From: Paracoccaceae bacterium | GTDB lineage: Bacteria > Pseudomonadota > Alphaproteobacteria > Rhodobacterales > Rhodobacteraceae | Direction of reading: 5' to 3' | DNA length: 47,817 nt | Assembly: GCA_024227475.1 (NCBI GenBank) | Contig: JAAEUI010000359.1 | Location: 1-47,817, forward strand | In this document: positions 27,673-36,473 of the stretch, in pieces | How the letters are laid out: every line of letters begins with the position of its first letter | Numbering within the stretch: position 1 is the first letter of the stretch | Position numbers and translations under genes: made by a program | Notes under the pieces: generated by a model | What the model saw: the letters and a program-made list of their open reading frames with translations, nothing else | Database searches by the model: none | Told to the model about the DNA's origin: nothing

Positions 27673-29217
27673 ATGGGGCATGATAAAACCAGACGCCGTT
27701 CAGGCGGGCGCGACGGGCGCTCCCATAGCCGCGCGCAGGCCCGGCCTTCACGTGCGCCATTCATCCAGCGTAAAATCGGTTGTTTTGAAATTCTCAGCGA
27801 AGAGGGATTGTCGCTGATTGAGCATAATGCGGATGTGCTGCTGCAGGAAACCGGGATGGAATTTCACGGCGACCCGGAAATTCTGGATTTTTTCCGCACC
27901 GCCGGATGTGATGTTGCCGGGGAAAGGGTGCGGTTTGAGCTCGGGTTCTGCCGCAGGACAGTTCAGGCCACTGCGCCGGCTGAATTTTTGCAACATGCCC
28001 GCAACCCTGAAAACACGGTGAAAATTGGCGGTCGTAATACGGTGCTGTGCCCGTCCTGGGGCCCGCCGTTTGTACATGACCTTGATCAGGGCCGCCGCTA
28101 TGCGACACTCGCTGATTTCACCCGGCTGGTGAAGTTGCACCACACCATCCCTTATCTGCATCATTCCGGAGGGGTGGTGTGCGAGCCGGTTGATCTGCCG
28201 GCCAACAAACGCCATCTGGATATGCTGTATCAGCACATCCGCTGGTCTGACCGGGCGTTTATGGGAGCGTTTATTGGGGCGGAGCGTGCGGGCCATGCCC
28301 TTGATATGGCCCGGATTTTATTTGGTGAGGAATTTGTTGCAAGCAATCCCGTGCTCTATTGCGTGTCCAACACCAATGCGCCGCTGGTGATGGATGCGCA
28401 TATGTCAGGTGCGTTGAAAACTTATGCTCGGGCGGGCCAGCCGGTGGCTGCAACACCCTGGGTCATTACCGGCGCGATGAGCCCGTGTACGGTTGCCGGT
28501 GCGCTCACTCAGGTGCTCGCTGAGGCGCTGGCATGCCTGACGTTGGTGCAGCTGATCAATCCTGGAGCGCCCTGTTTGATAGGTAGTTTCGCCTCGACCA
28601 TGTCGATGCAAAGCGGTGCGCCGACATTTGGCACGCCGGAAGCCGGGCAATTGGTGCTGGCCGCTGGCCAATTGGCGCGACGGTTAGGGGTGCCGATGCA
28701 CACGGTTGGGTCTCTGTCGGCCTCCAAACTGCCGGACGGGCAGTCCCAGCAGGAGGCGGTCTGGGGGTTGATGATGTCGATGTTTGCCGGGGCCAATGTG
28801 ATCAACCACGCGACAGGCTGGCTTGAAGGCGGGCTGGTTACGAGTTTTGAAAAGACCATGCTGGATGCGGATATCTGCGGCAAAATTGGGCGGTTTTTTG
28901 ATGGCATTGACCTGAGTGAAAATGCCCAAGCGATGGAGGCGATAGCCGCAACCGGGCCGGGATCGCATTTTCTGGGGTCTGAGCACACCCAGGCCAATTT
29001 CATGGCGGCAATGTTCATGCCGGATACAGCAGACAATTCTTCGTTCGAGCAATGGAGTTCCGATGGCGGAAATGATGCGGCGCAGCGCGCGAATGCACTG
29101 TGGAAACAAAGGCTTGAAGAGTATCAGGATCCGGGGCTAGACCCGAATATTGACTCAGAGTTGCAGGACTATGTTGCCGTGCGCAAAGCCGAAAAACCGG
29201 ATGTGAACTACTACTGA
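27673..29217 (+). CDS. MttB superfamily (non-pyrrolysine) methyltransferase
   Basis: The 514-residue protein belongs to the MttB/COG5598 family, whose characterised members transfer a methyl group from trimethylamine or a quaternary amine (for example glycine betaine, proline betaine, carnitine) to a corrinoid protein. The basic, arginine-rich N-terminus, the GGVVCEPVDLP region, and the barrel segments around GAMSPCTVAGALTQVLAE and GAPTFGTPEAGQL fit the family. No in-frame amber codon is present, so it is the non-Pyl type that acts on quaternary amines rather than trimethylamine. AGGGGGCGG precedes the ATG. No corrinoid protein or reactivase is encoded in the window. Its stop overlaps the next gene by one base, so it is functionally tied to the two downstream dehydrogenases. 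Confidence 0.85.
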   Translation: MGHDKTRRRSGGRDGRSHSRAQARPSRAPFIQRKIGCFEILSEEGLSLIEHNADVLLQETGMEFHGDPEILDFFRTAGCDVAGERVRFELGFCRRTVQATAPAEFLQHARNPENTVKIGGRNTVLCPSWGPPFVHDLDQGRRYATLADFTRLVKLHHTIPYLHHSGGVVCEPVDLPANKRHLDMLYQHIRWSDRAFMGAFIGAERAGHALDMARILFGEEFVASNPVLYCVSNTNAPLVMDAHMSGALKTYARAGQPVAATPWVITGAMSPCTVAGALTQVLAEALACLTLVQLINPGAPCLIGSFASTMSMQSGAPTFGTPEAGQLVLAAGQLARRLGVPMHTVGSLSASKLPDGQSQQEAVWGLMMSMFAGANVINHATGWLEGGLVTSFEKTMLDADICGKIGRFFDGIDLSENAQAMEAIAATGPGSHFLGSEHTQANFMAAMFMPDTADNSSFEQWSSDGGNDAAQRANALWKQRLEEYQDPGLDPNIDSELQDYVAVRKAEKPDVNYY

Positions 29218-31616
29218 TGGGACGGGTCATCATCATAGGTGGCGGCGCGATTGGCTTGAGCCTTGCGTATCATCTGGCAAAGCGTGGTGTGGATGATGTG
29301 GTGCTTTTGGAGCGCAACCAACTGACATCAGGCACCAGCTGGCATGCAGCGGGGATCGTCGGGCCGCTCCGCTCGACGCCGAACATGACCCGGCTGGCGA
29401 TGTATGCGGGGGAGTTGTTTCCAAGACTTGAGGAGGAAACCGGGCAGAGCACGGGGTACCGCGTGACAGGCGGCTACTGGCTGGCGCGGGTGCCTGAGCG
29501 GATGGATGAGTTGCAGCGGATCGCCGCATTGGGGCGGTATTTCGGGCTGCACGCGGAAGTTATTGCGCCAGAGACACTCCCAGAGCTGCTGCCCGACGTG
29601 AATACCAATGGGATCGTCGGAGCGTTGACGGTGCGTGAGGATGCGCATGTGAACCCGGTCGATTTGTGCATGGCCTATGCCAAGGCGGCGCGAGGGTTGG
29701 GGGTGGATATTCGGGAAGGGATTGATGTCGCATCTCTGCGGACATCCGGTTCGCGCATAACGGGTGTCAGGCTGGCAGATGGGGAAATCATGCAAGCTGA
29801 TCAGGTGGCGCTTTGCGCCGGTGCATGGTCCAAAAGGCTGGCGGATTCTGTGGGGGTCGCGCTGCCGCTGCAGGCGGTTGAACATATGTATGTGGTGAGT
29901 GAACCCATGCCGCAACTGGCGCAGCCTTTCCCGGTGTTGCGTGATCTGGAAACCGGTATTTACGTAAAGGGAGATGCAGGGAAACTGGTGATCGGCGGGT
30001 TCGAGCCGGATGCGAAATGTTGGGACGCTTTTGGGCCGGAGGGTGACCGGCCGTTTCTGGAACTGGCCGAGGACTGGGAGCAGTTTGCCCCGTTCATGGA
30101 GGCTGCGCTGAACCTCATACCGGACCTTGAGAAAACCGGCATTCAGCATTTCATGAACGGGCCGGAAAGCTTTACCAACGACACGCGTCCGCTGATTGGA
30201 GAAACCCCGGAGGTAGACGGGCTGTTCGTTGCTGCTGGCCTGAATTCGGTTGGGATCATGTCTTCAGCCGGTGTCGGGTGGGTGTTGGCAGACTGGATGG
30301 TGGATGGCGTGCCGCCGATGGACCCCTGGGAGGTGGATATCGCGCGGGTGGACCCAAAGACCGCGCAGAACGGGCACATCAGGGCGCGGATGAAACAGGC
30401 AGTTTCAGACCAGTTTTCAATGCATTGGCCTTACAAGCAGCCAATTGCGGGGCGGGGGTTGCGGAAATCCGCGCTGCACGACTGCTGGGCATCAGTTGGG
30501 GCGCATTTTGGTCTAACAGCGGGTTGGGAGCGGGGGCTTTGGTATGCACAGAGTGAAACGGAAAATGACCTGCCCTATTCTGTTGCGACACAGCCCTGGC
30601 AGGCGATAGCGGAGCGCGAGGCGGCTGTTCTGACCAATGGCGTGGCCTTGCTTGATCTGTCCCCGTTTGGGAAATTTGATGTCGTCGGGACCGACGCGCT
30701 TACGTTCCTAAATCACATTTGTGCCGCGCAGATTAATGTTGCTGAAGGCGGAGCTGTTTATACGCCCCTGATGAACCGGATCGGGGGAATCGAAGCGGAT
30801 GTGACGGTTAGCCGATATGGAGCACAGCATTTCAGGATAACTTCCGGCGCTGCCACTTGGCACAAGGAATTGGCCTATCTGCGGCGTCATTCGCAGGGCT
30901 TTGATTTACGGGTAACGGACCGGACAGAAGAAGAAGTCGTGGTTGGTGTTATGGGGGCGCAGACACGCGAGTTGCTGCAAGGGCTGTCGTCGGATGATTG
31001 GGTGAATTTCGGGGTTTCGACATCGCGGATGGTTGAAGTTGCGGGCATGTCCTGCCGGGCGACCCGCCTGAGCTTTGTTGGCGAGCTTGGTTGGGAATTG
31101 AGCATTACGGCTGTTGACGGACCAACAGTGTTTGAGGCGTTGAGCGATGCCGGGGCGCGTCCGATGGGGCATTTTGCGTTGGATGGCTGCCGGGTTGAGA
31201 AAGGTTTCAAACACTGGGGCCATGATCTGGGGCCGGAAATAACTCCGTTGGAAGCCGGGCTTGGGTTTGTTGTTGACTGGGGTAAAGAGTTTCTTGGCAA
31301 GGACCGCCTGCTGAAACAGCGAAACAGTCGTCTGACACGGCGTCTGGTTCTGTTGGAAATCGGCGGCGATGCATTGATGTTGCATGATGAACCGATCTGG
31401 GAGAACGGGCGCGTCGTCGGCCTGACGACTTCTGGCGCGCGGGGGCCGCGCACGGGGCTTAATCTGGCGTTTGGGATTGTTGAGACCGGGCCGGGGGAAA
31501 CCATCGGGAAAACCGTTGAAAGGCAGTTTTCCGTTGAAGTTGCAGGAACGCACTATCCCGCCACGGCGTTGCGTCGCCCGCCGTTTGATCCAGGCGGTGA
31601 AAGGATGCGGGCATGA
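29217..31616 (+). CDS. Dimethylglycine/sarcosine dehydrogenase-like FAD-GcvT protein 1
   Basis: This 799-residue protein is built of four parts. It has an N-terminal FAD oxidoreductase domain with the dinucleotide loop GGGAIG at 8-13 and His43 in SWHAAG, the residue that carries covalent FAD in dimethylglycine dehydrogenase. A short FAO_M-type middle segment follows near residue 400-440. Two GcvT-type folate-binding segments then run to the end (FVGELGWELSI near 620 and a C-terminal barrel). Family members remove an N-methyl group from a tertiary or secondary amine and pass the formaldehyde unit to tetrahydrofolate. The ATG shares a base with the mttB stop, and the stop overlaps its paralogue by four bases. 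The substrate is not determined; dimethylglycine is one candidate. Confidence 0.85.
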   Translation: MGRVIIIGGGAIGLSLAYHLAKRGVDDVVLLERNQLTSGTSWHAAGIVGPLRSTPNMTRLAMYAGELFPRLEEETGQSTGYRVTGGYWLARVPERMDELQRIAALGRYFGLHAEVIAPETLPELLPDVNTNGIVGALTVREDAHVNPVDLCMAYAKAARGLGVDIREGIDVASLRTSGSRITGVRLADGEIMQADQVALCAGAWSKRLADSVGVALPLQAVEHMYVVSEPMPQLAQPFPVLRDLETGIYVKGDAGKLVIGGFEPDAKCWDAFGPEGDRPFLELAEDWEQFAPFMEAALNLIPDLEKTGIQHFMNGPESFTNDTRPLIGETPEVDGLFVAAGLNSVGIMSSAGVGWVLADWMVDGVPPMDPWEVDIARVDPKTAQNGHIRARMKQAVSDQFSMHWPYKQPIAGRGLRKSALHDCWASVGAHFGLTAGWERGLWYAQSETENDLPYSVATQPWQAIAEREAAVLTNGVALLDLSPFGKFDVVGTDALTFLNHICAAQINVAEGGAVYTPLMNRIGGIEADVTVSRYGAQHFRITSGAATWHKELAYLRRHSQGFDLRVTDRTEEEVVVGVMGAQTRELLQGLSSDDWVNFGVSTSRMVEVAGMSCRATRLSFVGELGWELSITAVDGPTVFEALSDAGARPMGHFALDGCRVEKGFKHWGHDLGPEITPLEAGLGFVVDWGKEFLGKDRLLKQRNSRLTRRLVLLEIGGDALMLHDEPIWENGRVVGLTTSGARGPRTGLNLAFGIVETGPGETIGKTVERQFSVEVAGTHYPATALRRPPFDPGGERMRA

Positions 31617-34024
31617 GCGAGGCGCAGGTGGTGATCATCGGCGGCGGGGTGATGGGTGTATCGCTCCTCTATCATCTGGCCAAAGAGGGCTGGCAGGATG
31701 TTGTTCTGGTGGAAAAAAATGATCTGACCCATGGTTCGACCTGGCACGCGGCCGGGCTGTGTACGCATTTTGCCCATAACGCGACGATTCAGGAATTGCG
31801 GGCCACATCCGTGCGGCTGTATCGCGATATTCTGCCGGGGGAGACCGGGCAGGATGTCGGTTTCCACCGTTCCGGCGCCATGCGGATCACTCGCAATCGT
31901 GACCGGATGGACGAGTTGGCCCATGTTGCCGGGCTGTCGAAATTCACCGGATACGAACTGGAACTTGTGACGCCGGACCAGATCAAAGACCTGTTTCCGC
32001 TTGCGAATACGGATGGTCTGATCGGTGGAATCTTTGAACCGGATGACGGCCACGTAGACCCCTCGCTGGCGACCAATGCGATGGCGCAGGTGGCTGTTCA
32101 GGGCGGCGCAACGATCAAACGCTATAATCCCGTTCTTTCCATTTCAAGGGAGAACCGACTGTGGCGGGTTGAATGCGCCAACGGGGCGATACGAACCAGG
32201 CATCTGGTTAATGCTGCCGGAACATGGGGATGGGAAGTCGGTAGGATGATGGGGCTGAATATTCCATCGGTTCCGATTCTGCATCAGTATCTGGTAACGG
32301 ACACGGTTCCCGAGGTCGCTGACCGCATTGCCGCTGGCAGTGCAGAACTGCCGATCATCCGCGATCCGGAGGAAAGCTGGTATGTCCGGCAGGAACGCGA
32401 TGGCTTGATCCTTGGCCCCTATGAAAAAGAGGCTCAGCCTTGGTCTATTGACGGCGTTCCGCCAGAGTTTGGCGCAGACCTGCTGCCGCCGGACCTCGAC
32501 CGGGTCGAGCATATAATCGAGGCTGCCATGGTCCGTATTCCAGCACTGGGAAATGGCGGCGTGAAGACGGTTGTGAACGGGCCAATTACCTTCACCCCGG
32601 ATGCCAACCCGCTGATTGGTCCGGCGGCGGGACTACAGAACGCCTGGCTGCTGACCGGGTCCTCGATGGGGGTGATGGAAGGTGGCGGTGCCGGTTGGTT
32701 CCTGGCCCGTTGGATGACGCATGGCGCGCCACCGATGGATGCGCTGGCGGTAGATAGCCGCCGCTTCGGACGTTGGGCGGACCGGGACTATCAGGTTGAA
32801 AAGGCAACAGAGTGTTTTGGTTTGCAGTTCGGCGTTCACTATCCACACGAGGAAAGACCGGCAGCGCGAAACAAGCGTCTGTCACCCCTTCACAACCTGA
32901 TGCTTGAGCGGGGCGCGGTTATGGGGGAGGCCCATGGCTGGGAGCGTCCCAATTGGTTTTCAGACAGAACCGGCGATGTGGTCATGCCCGGTTTCCGGCG
33001 GCCAGGCTGGTTTGCCCGCGTGGCAAAAGAGGTTGATGTTGTGACCAACAATGTTGGTCTGGCCGATCTGTCGGTATTCTCGAAATTTGATGTCAAAGGC
33101 CCTGAAACGCGTGCGTTCCTTGAGGGCCTCGGGGCCAATGCCGCCCCTGCCAGTGGGCGTATCGGATTAACGCATGTTCTGACGCCGGCGGGCGGGGTTC
33201 TTTCTGAATTCACCGTGGCAATGCTGGCAGAGGATCACGCTTACCTGACCTCTGCAGCGGCGGCAGAGGAAATTGACCGGGATGCGCTGGCGGCCCATGC
33301 GGCGGGGTATGAGGTTCAGATCACCAATCTGACCGAGGAATTGGGTGTGATAGGCGTGATGGGTCCCAAATCGCGGGCGCTGTTGAGCCAACTGACAGAT
33401 GCCAATCTCGGGCCAGACTTCCCGTGGTTGACAGCAAAGGAAATTTCGGTTGCCGGCCAAAGTGTCAGAGCTTTGCGGGTGTCCTATCTCGGGGAACTTG
33501 GGTGGGAGTTGCACGCGCCGATTTCACAGATGGTGGCGCTTTTTTTGGCGTTGGAAGCGGCTGGCCGAGATCTGGGGCTTGGGTGCTATGGCGCATACGC
33601 TGCCAACTCGATGCGGCTTGAAAAAGGCTACCGCAGTTGGGGCAGTGATCTGACCAGCGAACGGACGCCGCAGGAAACCGGGGTTGGGTTTCTGGTCAAA
33701 CCTGAAGGTCGGAAATTCACCGGGCGGGACAGCATGCTGGAGCGTGATGCGCGCGATGATCGTTGGGAAATGGTGTTGCTGGACGTGCAAACGAACCAGA
33801 CCGACCCATTTTATGCCCATCCCGTTACTGTAAACGGAGATGTGGTTGGGATCGTCACATCCGGTGCCTATGGCCACCGGACCGGCAAGGCGCTGGCGCT
33901 GGCCTTTTTGCGAAAACGGAGTTTGCGGTGGGGGCTGTCGGTTGAAATTCTGGGCCGGGGGCATCCCTCAAACGTCCTGGACACACCGCCCTTTGATCCG
34001 ATGAATATGCGGTTAAAAAGTTGA
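31613..34024 (+). CDS. Dimethylglycine/sarcosine dehydrogenase-like FAD-GcvT protein 2
   Basis: This is a second 803-residue protein with the same domain order as its upstream neighbour: FAD loop GGGVMG near 10-15, covalent-FAD histidine His45 in TWHAAG, the FAO_M segment around HYPHEERPAARNKRLSPLH, and GcvT domains with YLGELGWELHAP. The two differ clearly at most positions, so this is an old duplication or independent recruitment rather than a recent repeat. In such tandem pairs it is reasonable to expect one enzyme for the dimethyl and one for the monomethyl intermediate. It overlaps the upstream gene by four bases and precedes the aminotransferase by 17, with AGGAGGAAA between. Confidence 0.85.
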   Translation: MSEAQVVIIGGGVMGVSLLYHLAKEGWQDVVLVEKNDLTHGSTWHAAGLCTHFAHNATIQELRATSVRLYRDILPGETGQDVGFHRSGAMRITRNRDRMDELAHVAGLSKFTGYELELVTPDQIKDLFPLANTDGLIGGIFEPDDGHVDPSLATNAMAQVAVQGGATIKRYNPVLSISRENRLWRVECANGAIRTRHLVNAAGTWGWEVGRMMGLNIPSVPILHQYLVTDTVPEVADRIAAGSAELPIIRDPEESWYVRQERDGLILGPYEKEAQPWSIDGVPPEFGADLLPPDLDRVEHIIEAAMVRIPALGNGGVKTVVNGPITFTPDANPLIGPAAGLQNAWLLTGSSMGVMEGGGAGWFLARWMTHGAPPMDALAVDSRRFGRWADRDYQVEKATECFGLQFGVHYPHEERPAARNKRLSPLHNLMLERGAVMGEAHGWERPNWFSDRTGDVVMPGFRRPGWFARVAKEVDVVTNNVGLADLSVFSKFDVKGPETRAFLEGLGANAAPASGRIGLTHVLTPAGGVLSEFTVAMLAEDHAYLTSAAAAEEIDRDALAAHAAGYEVQITNLTEELGVIGVMGPKSRALLSQLTDANLGPDFPWLTAKEISVAGQSVRALRVSYLGELGWELHAPISQMVALFLALEAAGRDLGLGCYGAYAANSMRLEKGYRSWGSDLTSERTPQETGVGFLVKPEGRKFTGRDSMLERDARDDRWEMVLLDVQTNQTDPFYAHPVTVNGDVVGIVTSGAYGHRTGKALALAFLRKRSLRWGLSVEILGRGHPSNVLDTPPFDPMNMRLKS

Positions 34025-34041
34025 TTTTGCAGGAGGAAACT

Positions 34042-35367
34042 ATGCAACAGAAGGCGCCACAACCGATTGACTGGTCAACAGAAGGGACAGCAGCGCGCCG
34101 TGAGCAGTTTTACGCTGCCTCACAACGTAAGTTTGTGCCGTTCAGAGAACCGATGGTATTTCGCAGGGGGTCAATGCAATACCTTTGGGATGCTGAGGGT
34201 CGCAAATACACTGACCTTCTGGGCATGAACGTGTGCATTTCTGTCGGTCATTCGCATCCCAAAGTGGTTGCCGCCGCAATGGAGCAGGCGCAGGAGTTGA
34301 CCCATTGCACGACCATGTTTCACCACCCGATCCCGGCGCATTTTGCTGAGGAGTTGGCCGTAACTATGCCCAAGGGGGATAAGGGTGATGTCGAATGGGT
34401 GGTGCATTTCACCAATTCCGGTTCCGAGGCGGTTGATCTGGCTATGGCGATGGCCCGCACTTACACCGGCAATGTTGATTTGCTGGCGCTACGCTCGGGT
34501 TATCACGGCCCGACCTCCGGAGCGCAGTCGATCACCGGGATTGCCGGGTTTCGCCATCCTGGCATGCCCGGCGGCGTCGCCTTTGTTCCTGAACCCAATC
34601 AGTATCGCGGAATCTTTGGTGCGGGCACCGGGCCTTACCTTGATGAAATCGAGCGCACGATCCAATCAGCGACGCTGGGCAAGGTGGCCGGAATGTTTGT
34701 TGAATCGGTTCAGGGCTATGGCGGGATCGTTGAAATGCCGCCGGGATATATGACCGGGGCGGCCGAGAGGGCGCGCGCAGCCGGAGGGCTGTATATAGCA
34801 GATGAAGTGCAATCCGGGTTTGGCCGCACCGGCGATCACATGTGGGGGTTTGAGGCCGATGGCGTCATCCCGGACATAGTGGTCATGGCCAAGGGGATCG
34901 GCAACGGCTTTCCGCTTGGTGCTGTTGTTGCGCAAAAGCACGTAGCCGCACCGATGGCCGAAAAGTTCATGTTCCACACCTACGGCGCTAACCCCACTTG
35001 CTGTGCGGCTGGTCGTGCCGTGCTGTCGGTGATGAAAGAAGACCGGTTGCAGGACAATGCAAAGACCGTAGGTGCGGCGCTGTTAGAGCGTCTGAAGGAT
35101 TTACAGCGTAAACACAGGGCAATCGGTGATGTCCGGGGCCGGGGATTGATGCTGGCGATTGAGATGGTAAAGGACCATAAGACGAAAGAACCTGACAGGG
35201 AAACCACCGCAGCAGTTTTTGAAAAATGCCGTGACGCCGGATTGGTCTTGTCAAAATCAGGCCCACACCAGTCAGTGCTGCGTATGGTGCCGCCGCTGTG
35301 TCTGAGTGCAGCGGATGTTGAAGTCGTGGCGGATGGTCTGGATCAGGCGTTCTCGGCGTTGATCTGA
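34042..35367 (+). CDS. Class III aminotransferase, AGXT2-like
   Basis: The 441-residue PLP enzyme has the class III pattern. Asp254 in YIADEVQSGFGRTG binds the pyridine nitrogen, and Lys284 in VVMAKGIGNGFPLG is the Schiff-base lysine. HFTNSGSEA and GDVRGRGLM are also present. Overall it resembles mammalian AGXT2 (alanine-glyoxylate and beta-amino-acid:pyruvate transaminase) more than ornithine- or GABA-type enzymes. AGGAGG lies eight bases before the ATG. It closes the demethylation unit, so a plausible job is to deaminate the fully demethylated amine to an aldehyde or oxo acid. Its 3' end overlaps the convergent LacI gene by 25 bases. Confidence 0.82.
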   Translation: MQQKAPQPIDWSTEGTAARREQFYAASQRKFVPFREPMVFRRGSMQYLWDAEGRKYTDLLGMNVCISVGHSHPKVVAAAMEQAQELTHCTTMFHHPIPAHFAEELAVTMPKGDKGDVEWVVHFTNSGSEAVDLAMAMARTYTGNVDLLALRSGYHGPTSGAQSITGIAGFRHPGMPGGVAFVPEPNQYRGIFGAGTGPYLDEIERTIQSATLGKVAGMFVESVQGYGGIVEMPPGYMTGAAERARAAGGLYIADEVQSGFGRTGDHMWGFEADGVIPDIVVMAKGIGNGFPLGAVVAQKHVAAPMAEKFMFHTYGANPTCCAAGRAVLSVMKEDRLQDNAKTVGAALLERLKDLQRKHRAIGDVRGRGLMLAIEMVKDHKTKEPDRETTAAVFEKCRDAGLVLSKSGPHQSVLRMVPPLCLSAADVEVVADGLDQAFSALI

Positions 35368-36377
35368 AAATTGGTGCTTTCGCGCTCCTGTAATTCCAGA
35401 TCAACCGCGATCCGCGTCAGGCTCTGGGTATTTTCCCCATTGATGACACCGACCAGCAACTGCGCTGCTTCGATTCCGATCTTGTTGGCGCGCAGCCGTA
35501 CTGTTGTGAGGCTGGGATAAATCTCGCCCGACCCGGAAAAGTCCCCAATGCCAGCAACGGCAACGTCTTGGGGAATCTTCATGCCAAGGGCCTGGGCTTC
35601 GTATATCGAGCCCTGAGCGATGACGTCGTTTCCACAGATCAGAGCGGTGGGGGGAGTGTCTCGTTGCAAAAGCGCGCGGCAACAAATCCGCGCGTGTTTA
35701 ATGGAATAGATGGACTGGGAGCGCAACTCGTTGGGAATCTTCAACCCTGCTTCTTCGATTTTTGAAATCACACCGGCAAAACGAGCTGCCGCCCGATCAT
35801 TGCCAGCTAATTGGGGAAAGATAGTCCCGATGTTTTTGTGTCCTTTGGACAGGATGTGATCGGCGATCTGCTGTCCGGCTTCGAAATTGTCCGAGCCAAC
35901 GCAATGGATACGTGACAACTGGTTGTAATTCCAGATCGCGACGCAGGGTGTTTCGCGCAATTCCAGAAGGTCATAGGTTTCCGCATTGTGTTCCAGACCA
36001 ATGAGCGCGATCCCTTCGACCCGATGACTGAGGAGCGAACGTAGCAGCTGGTATTCACTCTTCAAATCATAGCCGTGGGTTGTGACCAGCATGGTAAACC
36101 CATGTTCAGCCAAAGTTGAGGTAAACGCCTGAATCAGGTTGGCAAAAATTGCGTTGTCCAAAGTCGGTACGATTAATCCGATCATTCCGCTGCGCTTGCC
36201 ATGGATGGCCTGCGCCGCCCGATTGCGGATATATCCGGTCCTTTCGACGGCCTGATTGATTCGTTTTTTGGTGTCAGCGCGCACTTTGTCCGGGTGGTTG
36301 AACGAGCGTGAGACCGTGGCCGCAGACACCCCTGCAGCAATCGCAACGTCAATAATATCAGCATACTTCTTTCTCAT
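35343..36377 (-). CDS. LacI-family transcriptional regulator
   Basis: The 344-residue protein has an N-terminal LacI helix-turn-helix (DIIDVAIAAGVSAATVSRSFNHPDKV, about 7-32) with the hinge region RNRAAQAIHGKRS. A periplasmic-binding-protein-like sensor domain follows, with GLIVPTLDNAIFANLIQA and the C-terminal VAVAGIGDFSGSG region. It is divergent from tctA, with a palindromic operator between, so it probably represses the transporter and the downstream aldehyde dehydrogenase and ligase genes until its inducer is present. The inducer is likely the imported acid or a derivative. Confidence 0.88.
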   Translation of the reverse strand: MRKKYADIIDVAIAAGVSAATVSRSFNHPDKVRADTKKRINQAVERTGYIRNRAAQAIHGKRSGMIGLIVPTLDNAIFANLIQAFTSTLAEHGFTMLVTTHGYDLKSEYQLLRSLLSHRVEGIALIGLEHNAETYDLLELRETPCVAIWNYNQLSRIHCVGSDNFEAGQQIADHILSKGHKNIGTIFPQLAGNDRAAARFAGVISKIEEAGLKIPNELRSQSIYSIKHARICCRALLQRDTPPTALICGNDVIAQGSIYEAQALGMKIPQDVAVAGIGDFSGSGEIYPSLTTVRLRANKIGIEAAQLLVGVINGENTQSLTRIAVDLELQERESTNFQINAENA

Positions 36378-36399
36378 ACCAGGGTGAAAATACCAGAAA

Positions 36400-36413
36400 T
36401 GAAAACGTTTGCA
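36400..36413. promoter_or_regulatory. LacI-family operator
   Basis: TGAAAACGTTTGCA is a 14-bp palindrome centred on CG (36406/36407), with one pair of bases breaking symmetry. This is the standard shape of LacI-family operators. It lies 22 bases upstream of the lacI-type ATG and 60 upstream of tctA, so one bound dimer could control both. Confidence 0.65.
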
Positions 36414-36473
36414 TAACTATTTTCATTGGCTAGCCTTACTAATCACCAACACTACGAAAGGGCGATACAGCGC

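Noticed and set aside
27673-29217. Pyrrolysine-containing trimethylamine methyltransferase
   Set aside because: The frame runs without any in-frame TAG, so this is the non-Pyl branch of the family.
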